The position numbers and the translations under genes were made by a program. A stretch of 64,000 nt of DNA from Henricia sp. BOLD:AAB3569 (lineage: Eukaryota > Echinodermata > Asteroidea > Spinulosida > Echinasteridae): positions 186,001 through 250,000 of the forward strand of contig JBBELK010000518.1 of NCBI GenBank assembly GCA_037783545.1, in the 5' to 3' direction. The notes beneath the pieces were generated by a model. That model made no database searches. It saw only the letters and a program-made list of their open reading frames with translations, and was not told where the DNA came from. This document shows positions 55,093-64,000 of the stretch, piece by piece; position 1 is the stretch's first letter; each line of letters opens with the position of its first letter.

Positions 55093-55386
55093 TGCACCTA
55101 TCAATTGTCCCCCTCTCCCCGGGCTACCCCACCTTATAGGTGGGGATTGTCACTTTTTGCATGACAGTCTCCACCCCTGGGGCAACATTTAGGAGACAGA
55201 AATCCCCACCCTCGGGTGCAAAACATGCGCAAAAACTGCACAGAAAATGGGTCAAATGCCCCACCCTGGGGCATGAAAAATGTGACCAAACCCCCACCTA
55301 TGGGTAGGGGTAGGGGCAGCGGGGGGTGGGGGGTGGTGGGGGGTGGGTATGAGGTGGGGGGCGCGGGGGAACAATTGATAGGTGCA
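55093..55386. mobile_element. MITE with TTA target duplication (Harbinger-like)
   Basis: Ends TGCACCTATCAATTGT and ACAATTGATAGGTGCA. TTA stands at 55090-55092 and 55387-55389. A 3-bp TTA/TWA duplication is usual for PIF/Harbinger. The interior is GC-rich with CCCCACC/GGGTGGG words and no gene. Confidence 0.75.
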
Positions 55387-55389
55387 TTA

Positions 55390-56387
55390 CTACCGCCCTA
55401 AAATCTGTTAACTGTCTGGTCTTGTGCAACATGTCAATTGTTTTAATGTCATGTCACATGGAAAGATAGGTAAAATCAACCGTACCGGGTACCTCGGCTG
55501 ATTAAAATCTTGGGGGCGGGTGCGGGGGAGGTGTGATGTCCATGGAATGTAATACATGTACATGTATACCAATTTGTTTAATTACTGCAGTTCATGGCTT
55601 TTTAATCATCTCAGGTTAAATATAAGTGATGTGACTAACTTTATTATGTTTACATGCACATTATTTTATATATTATACACAATTCAACCATGGAAGGTGG
55701 CCCGGTCAACGGCAGCTGTTGGCCATTCAAAATAATGGTCTCTGCCAAAAGCCATTGATTTGTGCACAGAAATCGAAATCTGATCCCTTTGTGTATAGTC
55801 AACAATCTTCCTGGAATCGTTTGTCAGTAAATGCAAACACAGCTGTTTCCAATGCTGACCCAGAAATCCATCTGTACAGACCATTAGAAACAGATTTGGA
55901 CGCCCACACACAGTTATATACCCCCAACATAAAGTGCCTCCCGATGGAGGCCCTTCGTGCCTCCGTGTAAATATTTTTAGTCGGTGCCTCGCAGGGTTAA
56001 GGAGAATAAGGGGCAACCAGTAAACAGAATTCATTCTAATTTTCCCCTCGTCTCCTCTTGGCTGTCAAGGCAAAAGGTGTTGATGATATTCAGAAGGAGC
56101 GTCACTCCAAGTTGGCTGTCACGCATGCAAAATGCTGCACCTTCTGTGGAAGATTAACATACTTCTCTGGGTAGTTCTCGATCACAAATCTGACCGCAAC
56201 ATCCAGCGGACATGGCGGAGCTTCCATCGAGCACCGAGCTTGACGTGACGTTCGTCCGGCCACCTTACACCAAACTTAAATACCTGCATTCGGGCCAGGT
56301 TCTCGCCCCTCTGGATCTTCATATTATCCACATGATCCACGTTTCTACACTTCATCTTTTCAACCAACATATCGGAGCTCTCATCAC
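55390..56387. other. Spacer left of the third DIRS-like element
   Basis: No recognised gene. The 59-codon frame from ATG 56212 could be an exon or part of the DIRS leader, but nothing supports it. Confidence 0.35.
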
Positions 56388-57838
56388 ATGATTTCTTCCG
56401 ATGCGAGGTCATGTAATAATCCAATTTCGTCTTACCTTTCCTGCTCCAGGGAACATGACAACATAGTTCCAGCTCAGCCTTCACATCGTTCACTACACGA
56501 TAGAGACTTGGAACATCACTCACGATCCTCCAGACATCGGTCCCGATTCCCCAGACATCGGTCCCGATCCCCCAGACATCAGTCCCGATCCCCCAGACAT
56601 CGGTCCCGATCCCCCAGACATCGGTCCCGATCCCCACGACATGGATAATTCCGTTACGACACTGAGCATATTTCACGAGATAAATATCATCACTATTCAT
56701 CCAGAGGTGTTACACGCTCTCCGGTTAGGCGTTATCGCGACCTTCGATCCCAGTCGCACAGCAGCTCTGGTTCACCATCAATCCATCATGACCAGGCATA
56801 TACACACTCGCCTGCGTCTAGCTCTTCTGACCTTGATTTTGAATACGGTACCACCTCCATGTTCCAACGAGGCAAATTGATAATCCCGGAAGTTAGTCGG
56901 ACCTTAGAGTTTCCTCTTCCTTCGCCAGTGGAAATCTCTCGACCATCCTTTCGTAGGGATTCCTCGACAGGCGCTTCATTGACCAAATGCACAATACCTG
57001 TGGACAGTTTCTGTGCTGACATTATGGATAACAGTTTTACCCAAGTTTTGAAGAAATCATCAAGAATCCCTCGTCAGGAGTATTCTCTCTTCAAAACTAA
57101 TGATGAAGACACTCAGCATTTATTTTCAGTGCCAAGTATTTCAACGCAAGTTAAAGATGAGCTGCGCTCAGAGAAGCCAGGCTCGCTTCCTAAGAGACGC
57201 ATATTCCAAGACAAACAAATCAACGACATCAACAACTCCCTTGAGAAGTTGGACCACCGTTTACGTGTGGTCTAAAGTGTCGAGTTTCTCCCTCCTCCTC
57301 TCCCGCATGTTGGCCCGAACCTCAGAAGATCCTAACATAGTAGAACCGGATCTACTCCCAGTCATGTTCAAGTTTCTTGATGACTGTTTAGCCTCCTCTC
57401 TTCGAGAGTTCGCATCTGGTTCGGCGCTTATCTCATCCTTACGTCGATCCCTAGTGCTAGACAACATCTTCTGGCCTTCGCTGGGATCAAGAGAAGAGAT
57501 GGAACTTCCATTGTCTGGCCCTGACTTATTCAACAGCAAATTTGAAGAAGTCATGCTAAAAGAGGCGAAACGACTGAAGACGGAGGATTGATTTTCGACG
57601 TCAATCTTCAAGACCTCCAACTCCGTCGTCTTCTGGTAGCAGTAAGACCTACCGTATGGCAGATCCAGTGGACAGGCCAGGCACTTTTCGTCGCTCCCAG
57701 CAGTTTCAACACCAACGAAAAGTCTCGTTTACCACCCCAACCTATCGGCGGCGATTTACAGGCTCGACCAGAACACCACGCTCAAGGTACGCACGTTCCT
57801 TCGGGGGTCAAAATCCACCCGGAAGTAGGAGCCAGTGA
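56388..57838 (+). pseudogene. DIRS 3 Gag with SR-rich N-terminal domain
   Basis: In one frame from 56388 to 57275 with a single stop (TAA 56646-56648). It then continues in other frames to about 57591 and 57838. The N-terminus has SR-type repeats (RSPRHRS, five units of 21 bp at 56534-56640), followed by an Ser/His/Tyr-rich segment. The conserved-looking middle includes ADIMDNSFTQVLKKSSR and DDCLASSLREFASGSAL. The C-terminal tail is basic (TYRRRFTGSTRTPRSRYAR). SR dipeptides recall splicing factors, but could serve only RNA binding. Confidence 0.72.
56534..56640 (+). repeat. 21-bp in-frame minisatellite encoding SR repeats
   Basis: Five units of CATCGGTCCCGATCCCCCAG-type sequence. The unit is a multiple of three, so it is translated as a stable heptapeptide repeat. 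Confidence 0.85.
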
Positions 57839-57889
57839 CTACTGGCCAATACCAGTCCAGCAGTCCCAGGTCCGGTGGGGGGCCGTCTT

Positions 57890-59442
57890 CTTCATTATCA
57901 TCATCTTTGGACCTGAAGGATGCTTACCTCCATGTCCCCATTCACAAGGAACATCAGAATTTCCTGCAATTCATTTACCGAGGCACAACATACCAGTTTC
58001 GATGCCTCCCATTTGGACTGTCCACAGCACCACAGGTTTTCACCAGAACAACCAAGGTTTTATCTGCAGCACTACGCAGACAACACATACATGTACGTCT
58101 GTACGTTTATCTGGATGACTGGCTCATTGTGGCTCCTTCTCAATCAGAAGCACTCCAAGCCATATCAACAACAGCCAAATTGACACAAGACCTCGGGTTC
58201 ATTATCAACCGGCTGAAGTCATCTCCGATTCCCACGCAAACCCCCAACTTCTTAGGGGCAACCCTGAACATGATAACAGGGAAAGCTACTCCCTCCATAG
58301 ACCGTGGTACAACTCTGGAGGAATGTGTCAAGATATTCCTAGCATCCAATTTGCTCCCAGCCCGAGCATGGTTACGCCTCTTGGGGTTTATGGCAAGCCT
58401 AACCGAGATAGTTCCATGGTGCAAAATGCACATGCGCCCTATCCAGCTTCATCTCCTCCATCACTACCGACCAAGGAGGGATCCTATCTCAAAGATGGTG
58501 CCTTTGAATCCTTTGATAAATTCCCATCTTCGCTGGTGGATTTTACGCCAGAATCTATTGTGCGGCACAACCTTTCCTCGACCATCTCCTTTGATTACGA
58601 TCACGACAGATGCCTCTACACGAGGATGGGGTGCTCATCTGGACGACCTCTACCTTACGGGAGTATGGTCCAACTTTGAGCGTCTCCTCCACATAAATCA
58701 GTTAGAACTCCTTGCTGTTTGCAAAGCTTTATACATGGCAGAAAGCAGGCTTGTAGGCCAGGTGATACATGTGAAATCAGACAATTCCACAGTTGTGTCT
58801 TACCTGAATCGACAAGGAGGGACTCGCTCTCCTTCCCTTTGTATGCTCACATGGCAACTCCTCAGTTGGTGCATTCCTCGAAAGGATTTCCATCCAGTCG
58901 AGTCATCTGGCGGGAAAAAGCCGACGCACTGTCACGAGGTCGAGCTCTTCCGACAGAGTGGACCCTCATCGTTCCACAGTTCAACATATATTCAACATCC
59001 TGGGAACTCCCCACATACATGTATATCTGTTCGCATCCCACCTAAACAATCGGTTGCCAACTTTCTGTTCACGTCACAAGCACCCTCTGGCCTGAGAAAG
59101 GAATCAGCTGGAATCAGCTGGAAAGGAATCCTCGGATATGCCTTTCCCCCAATCTTTCTAGTGTCTCGGATTTTAACAAAAATCCAGCAAGAGAAATGCA
59201 AGATTATTCTAATAGCACCTTTTTGGCCAAGACAACCGTGGTTTCCTCGAATTCTGGATCTACTCAACCATCGCCCTACCAGACCGTCCAGATCTCCTCT
59301 TCCAACCCAAGTTGAAGATACTGCACCCAGATCCGAGGAGCCTCCATCTCTGTGCCTGGATGCTATCAAGTTGTCCCTTATAAAGGCAGGCCTTTCTATA
59401 CAGACGCTGCAAACTTGGCAGCCAAGAGCAGGCGGCCTTTAA
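57890..59442 (+). pseudogene. DIRS 3 RT/RNase H, N-terminally truncated
   Basis: Starts abruptly at LDLKDAYLHVPIH (motif A), followed by CLPFGLSTAPQVFTR and VYLDDWLIVAP. RNase H residues include TDAST, INQLELLAV and KSDNSTVV. The fingers of the RT are missing upstream of about 57893, which implies a deletion. The frame is corrupted around 58900-59040, between RNase H and the FPPIFLVSRIL block. Frame annotated 57835-59442 is otherwise open. Confidence 0.82.
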
Positions 59443-60240
59443 CTAAACGAACTTATGATAACCACCTCCAACACTACATCAAATGGTGTACCAGAGAGGC
59501 TGTCAATCCCACTCTTGCATCTGTAACAAATCTTGGAGATTTCTTCCTTCGTCTGTTTAAGTCTGGCCTGCAAATTACGACGATTCAAGGCTACAGATCA
59601 GCCATTGGAGTCATTCATAAGGGCTTTGAGGACGGGACTAACTTGTCTAATAATTCGGCGATCTTCCACCTGATCAAGGGCATGTTCGTGGAAAGACCAC
59701 TGTCTAAGAAATTAGTGCCTTCTTGGGACCTCGGTGATGTTCTGTATAAGCTCACCAAAGCTCCCTTCGAACCAGCTGGGGACTCGTCTCTGCACCATCT
59801 GACTGTCAAAACTGTCTTTCTGCTGGCTGCATCCACAGCCCGTCGCAGGCGAGTGAGCTCCATTCACTCTCTATAGAAAAAAGTCGCCTGCATTGGGAAC
59901 CAGGTGGTGTGCATTTAATCCCACGTATTGGCTTCCTGACGAAGAACCAATCCCCGGATTTTACACCGCCAGACTTATTCGTGCCAAGTTTGTCTTCCTT
60001 CTCGAGCATCCAGGAGGACAAGTTATGGTGCCCAGTTAGGGCCTTGAAGTTCTACATGTACATCTCACGCACTGAGAGTTTGCGAGGCAATACTAAACAG
60101 CTCTTCATCACGACAATTCGTCCGCACAATCCAGCATCTCAGGCTACATGTACAATTGCGAGGTGGATCGTGGAAGTCGTTATTTCTCTCCCCTCTTCCA
60201 CAGGTACAGGTGCAAGGTCATTAGATGACCCATACCAAAC
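59352..60240 (+). pseudogene. DIRS 3 tyrosine recombinase, truncated
   Basis: The N-terminal core-binding domain is clear (RPLTKRTYDNHLQHYIKWC, then QGYRSAIGVIHKGF). The region of the first catalytic Arg is LAASTARRRR. After a frame change near 59870 the sequence continues with DKLWCPVRALKFY and CTIARWIVEVVI. The HxxR and Tyr blocks are absent, so it cannot be active. Confidence 0.78.
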
Positions 60241-60250
60241 AGGACCCGCC

Positions 60251-61260
60251 CAGACCTCCAGAGGCCCACACCTTATGAGCCGTATTCAGGAAGATTCAAA
60301 CAAGCCAAACGAGTGTTGCTATGCACCTCAGGCTGTCAAACTGGCTCACTTGCCACACGAGGCTCGCTATGCACCTCGGGCAATAAAGAAAGCAGAGAGC
60401 AAGCCAGACGAGATGTATACACCTCGGGCTTCAGTAAAAGCACACCAGACCCGCAGCATGTCAACTTTGATGTTGTCAGCTTTGAGCTTTAGCGGGCGTG
60501 CTGTTCATCAAGTACCACTACCGGTATTAAACAAAGGGACCAGATAAATTACATGTGTACATTGCCTTACTTGTTGGGAAATTGAATTTGAAGTTGTATC
60601 TTTTTAAGTCGTCGTCCCCATTTGCTTGAACTTAGTACACTTTTACGGGGAATCGGACAGAAGCTCATCAGATTACAACTGTTCCAAACTTTAGCAGAGA
60701 GAAACAACTGTTGCAACTGCAGGAAAAAATGACCGAATCTCCTAGTTCCACACAATATTAATCCGCAAAGTTACACACCACGTGCGCAAAATGACACCTT
60801 CCCATTGGTCGCATGCCCACAAAGGGTGCTCTACTTTGGTGCAGAGTAGTTTCTTCTCAGCGCGTTCTTACATACCGAAGCTATAGCCAACTGGTGAGCG
60901 CGTTGCAAACATGACACATGTAGTTGTACGTGATGAGCGTGTTTCTAATGCGAGTATGAGCATCAAACTGGTTGTGCTCACGTCTAGGCAAAAATAGTCC
61001 CGGTTTCTGGCAGTCCTTGCTTGTTGTCACGTTGGTTATCGTTGCGAAACTTCTAGGCAATGCGGCGGTGCTAGGGCATGGCCACAGGCGATGTGTAGCC
61101 ATTTCGCGCCAAATTTTCTCTTGGCAATAATTTCATTTATACTGGATGAAACATGCTCATTTTGGTATCTGGGTCTTTCCACGGTAATGGGGTATATTTG
61201 AAAAATAAGTCAATAATTCTGGTTTCATTCGTCTTTCTGTCAACTGCCAGCGGCGTCGCT
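60251..61260. other. Flank of DIRS 3, no gene
   Basis: The open frame runs on to 60547 with a loose repeat (YAPQAVKLAH, YAPRAIKKAE, YTPRASVKAH; about 60318-60450) of 48-60 bp. Its meaning is unknown. The rest is featureless. Confidence 0.4.
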
Positions 61261-61261
61261 T

Positions 61262-61289
61262 GGGGGGGGGGGGGGGGGGGGGGGGGGAG
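61262..61289. repeat. Poly-G tract
   Basis: About 27 G in a row, uninterrupted. Length in the assembly may be unreliable. Confidence 0.9.
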
Positions 61290-61456
61290 TGGGGGTGTAC
61301 TGTGTGACACACCCTCATTATTCATTTTTGTCGGCAAAATCGTGGTACTGTCGGCAAATTTATGGTGCTGTTGGCAAAAAAAATGAAGAAATTAAATAAT
61401 TATACTATATAGTGACATAGCACCGCTCGTCAAAACTAACCCTAACTCTCTCCCCC

Positions 61457-61458
<2 letters not shown>

Positions 61459-61500
<42 letters not shown>
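61459..61500. repeat. Poly-C tract
   Basis: About 42 C in a row, 170 bp from the poly-G tract, in the complementary sense. Confidence 0.9.
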
Positions 61501-64000
61501 ACAAGCAACTCAGGATGCAATTAGGAAAGGATCCCCTGATGAGTATCTTTCACCAACGCATTGGCTTTTATACCATCAAGAAAGTGTTGCATATAACTTT
61601 TAAATGCCCCACCCACACCTACATGTAAGCAAGTGAAAAACCCAATTATGACTACATGTATGGACATTCTGTTTCACTCCTTTGGTCCTACTGCCGCAAA
61701 GAGGTTTTCGCATACTGTTTTTAAAACAATGGTACTCACTAATGCGTGACCAGAGAAATGGAATCAATTAAATAACATGATTAAGGTAACACTGGAAAGC
61801 ATTTTGCCTTTACTTGATGGTAATTAGCCATAAAGTGCGTATCTTGGCTATATTAACCCTTTTTGTCATTACCTTTTTTCTGGGACTCCCTGTACAATGG
61901 AAATAGTGACACGTGGCAGGTTTTATCTTCTTTTTTTCATTTCAGATAAAACAAAGGATGGAGTCAAACACTACATGCTTCAGAATGTTGTTCTTTCTGC
62001 AGTCAGCTGCATTCTTCATTTTTATAATCCGTAAGTCAACTTTCTCATATCTGACCAGCTTTTTGTGTGGTTTTCATATGATTTTAACCAATTGGATATA
62101 AAAAATTGACATCAGCCTACCGTAAATACCGGTAGTAGGCAGGAGGTCGTGGGTTCGAGTCCCACTCGAGCTTGCTACATGTTGTATATAGCGTGTTCTC
62201 AGGAAACGCACTTATAACCGGTAGTAATAGTACAAAGTATACATGTAGTACATGTACATAAAAATGCTGCGTCGTGTAAGAGCAAATGGACCATGCACTG
62301 ACACCCACTGGGTCATAACACTACACCTACATGTACATGTACATGTACATTGTACATGTACAAGTATGTGGCATATTTCTAACTTTTTCCTTAGTAAATT
62401 AATGACACTTTACCCCTCCTAATTTTGCATTTTCATCATCAAACTAACATTTTTACATGTACAGTATGTACACACAAATGTATGTCGTAACATTACTATG
62501 TCCTTGCATAGTAATGAACCCGGGCAAATTACATCCATTTATATCACCTGTTGAGAATTGAGTTTTAGACTTTATGATGTACCAAAACACGTCGGACTGG
62601 GTGACAAAATGCTCATATTTTGTTCACTACTAAACTGGGTTTTCCTATCCCATCTCATGATCTGTACTTGCTGATGCTTAATATCAATTTCTCAATTCTT
62701 ACCAAAATATTGAATAGGGCTTTGAAATGTTATTGGCTTTTTCGCTAGGATGAAAAAGCCTTTGAAATCGTTCGGATTTTTAGCTGTTTTGGTAGGGCCG
62801 AAACAGAGGGCCGAAACAGCTATTGTTTTCGTTAGATTTTTAAAAAACATTTTCTTGCACCCCTGTTCTTCCTAAGAGGCAGTTTACACACTTCTGTACA
62901 TCCGATTTCAGTTAAACTTGGCAGATAGTTAGTACATCCCCTGAGGATGTGCCACCGAACAATGACGTCACCGTGATGTCATCGGGTGTCAGATTAAAGA
63001 GGCATAAAATTTCATGTTTTCCATATTCAAAAATTCATAAAAAAATCAACCATCTGATCTACGATCTTGATTCCTTCGCCATACGGTATATACCCGGTAC
63101 GATCAATAATAAAGGTCTTTGAGATGCTCGTATGCCTTGACCTTTGACCTCATTCCCTATTGGTCAAACAGACTGCCTTGTACATGTAGTTTGAAATTGT
63201 TAAGAGTAGAGGGATGGGGTCAATTGTGTTATGGTTCGACTAGGGCGGGGTATCCAAAAAATATGACAATGACCTTTGACCTTGCTCACTTGCGGTCGAA
63301 ACCGGAAGTGGCTCCTAGTTTAAAACTGGTAGGAGGTATCGAGATGCGTTCAACGGTGTTAGTCCCAGTGGCCATCAGGCATTCCAAAAATAAAAGTAGT
63401 GACGTCATCGCACGTAATAGCGCCCTCTAGTGACAAGATAACAATTCTTCAAAACGTATTTTAAATAGATGTGTGTGGGGAAGTTTGTCTAAAAATTTTA
63501 AAAGTTGGTACTGTATATAACATGACCTTGGGTCAGTTGTGTGCACATACCTGTGGTGTCCGACATTGATGACGTCATCATGTGGAATTTTACATGCATT
63601 TGAATTTTAAAGTTTTGATGACCCATATCTGCAGAACCTACATGTAACAGCTGAAACAAATGAAACTTTGCAGGTACATGTACATACATACAGTGTACAT
63701 GTACCGGTACATGTAAATTTTGGACGAAACGCTCACCATGCTAGCACGAAGTATCGTTGCGTTGGTGGTATGGCACAGCGCGTGTGTACTGTCGTTAGTA
63801 CATTAGCCTATCGCAACGCGATTAGGAATCTCCAAATTTAGTTGTGGTTATGCTGATTACAAAGATAGCAAGTTCGGGCTCAGTTCGGCAATTTTGTAGT
63901 TACCGGTATAGAGACGTAGTTTTACTGCCATGGTTCAATCCACAAGTACAGTACTGCTCAATTATGACAATATTTTCCAAATATCAACACGGCTACATGT
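61501..64000. other. Gene-free right flank
   Basis: Short frames only. TACATGTA runs occur at 62320-62362 and 63670-63716. No element boundaries seen apart from the tRNA-like fragment at about 62130-62175. Confidence 0.35.
62130..62175 (+). other. tRNA-like fragment, probable SINE remnant
   Basis: GTGGGTTCGAGTCCCAC (62149-62165) forms a T-arm stem with a perfect B-box. No convincing D-arm or acceptor stem precedes it, so it is not a functional tRNA gene. Confidence 0.5.

Larger units (their letters stand above)
56388..60250 (+). mobile_element. DIRS-like retrotransposon 3, degenerate
   Basis: Order Gag, RT/RNase H, tyrosine recombinase, distinct in sequence from copies 1 and 2. All three genes are broken and the recombinase lacks its C-terminal catalytic block. 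I found no terminal repeats or internal complementary region, so ends are approximate and the DIRS versus Ngaro-type choice is open. Confidence 0.8.

Noticed and set aside
55684..56034. 116-codon minus-strand frame
   Set aside because: No domain, no splice or promoter context that I can support.
56182..56700. 172-codon minus-strand frame with GIGTDVW repeats
   Set aside because: Antisense shadow of the SR-encoding 21-bp repeat in DIRS 3 Gag.
61536..61570. Hammerhead ribozyme core (CTGATGAG)
   Set aside because: No matching GAAA segment or stems around it; likewise at 46040.
62130..62175. Functional tRNA gene
   Set aside because: Only a T-arm-like stem is present.

Overview
The window is eukaryotic nuclear DNA and almost entirely repetitive. 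Only one ordinary host gene is recognisable: the 3' part of a glycosyltransferase of the Nucleotid_trans (GT77-like) type at the left edge. The transposon mix (DIRS, Tx1-group LINE, piggyBac, tRNA-derived SINEs, many foldback and MITE-like elements) and the abundance of TACATGTA, ACCGGTA and GGCCTA words suggest a marine invertebrate. A deuterostome (echinoderm, hemichordate or lancelet) is my best guess, but this is inference and not proven by any gene here.

Layout, left to right. 1-4.6 kb: glycosyltransferase end, a minisatellite, a TTAA-flanked hairpin MITE, an apparently intact piggyBac-type transposase, and two strong inverted repeats. 4.7-9.9 kb: a full-length DIRS tyrosine-recombinase retrotransposon with gag, RT/RNase H, recombinase, inverted terminal repeats and internal complementary region all visible. 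9.99-16.8 kb: a full-length Tx1-group (L1-like) LINE inserted into a TTTC microsatellite with a 12-bp target duplication. It has an ORF1 with a zinc knuckle, an intact 1297-codon ORF2, and a 3' UTR built from a series of branched RNA folds. 17.8-21.6 kb: a direct segmental duplication, a long-TIR element flanked by TA and split by a SINE, and a hairpin MITE. 22.5-30.9 kb: a second DIRS copy, broken by a degenerate APE-type LINE which itself carries a TIR element. 31-55 kb: a MITE/foldback-rich area with three GC-rich or 16/17-bp minisatellites, a ~150-190-bp tandem array, a three-deep nest of inverted-repeat elements, and a family of foldback elements with 9-bp target duplications. 56.2-60.5 kb: a third, old DIRS-like element with an SR-repeat Gag and a broken recombinase. 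60.5-64 kb: homopolymer tracts, a tRNA-like fragment and otherwise featureless sequence.

The two DIRS copies are close enough to align by eye, and so are the arms of the foldbacks. That makes the window a record of how this genome mutates: many short insertions, often palindromic, alongside few substitutions. The observations I rate most worth checking are the repeated branched RNA structure in the Tx1 3' UTR, the A6/A7 gag-pol junction of DIRS, splice-like signals placed across the DIRS circle junction, and the palindromic micro-insertions. Most long open frames inside the minisatellites are artefacts and are not annotated as genes.
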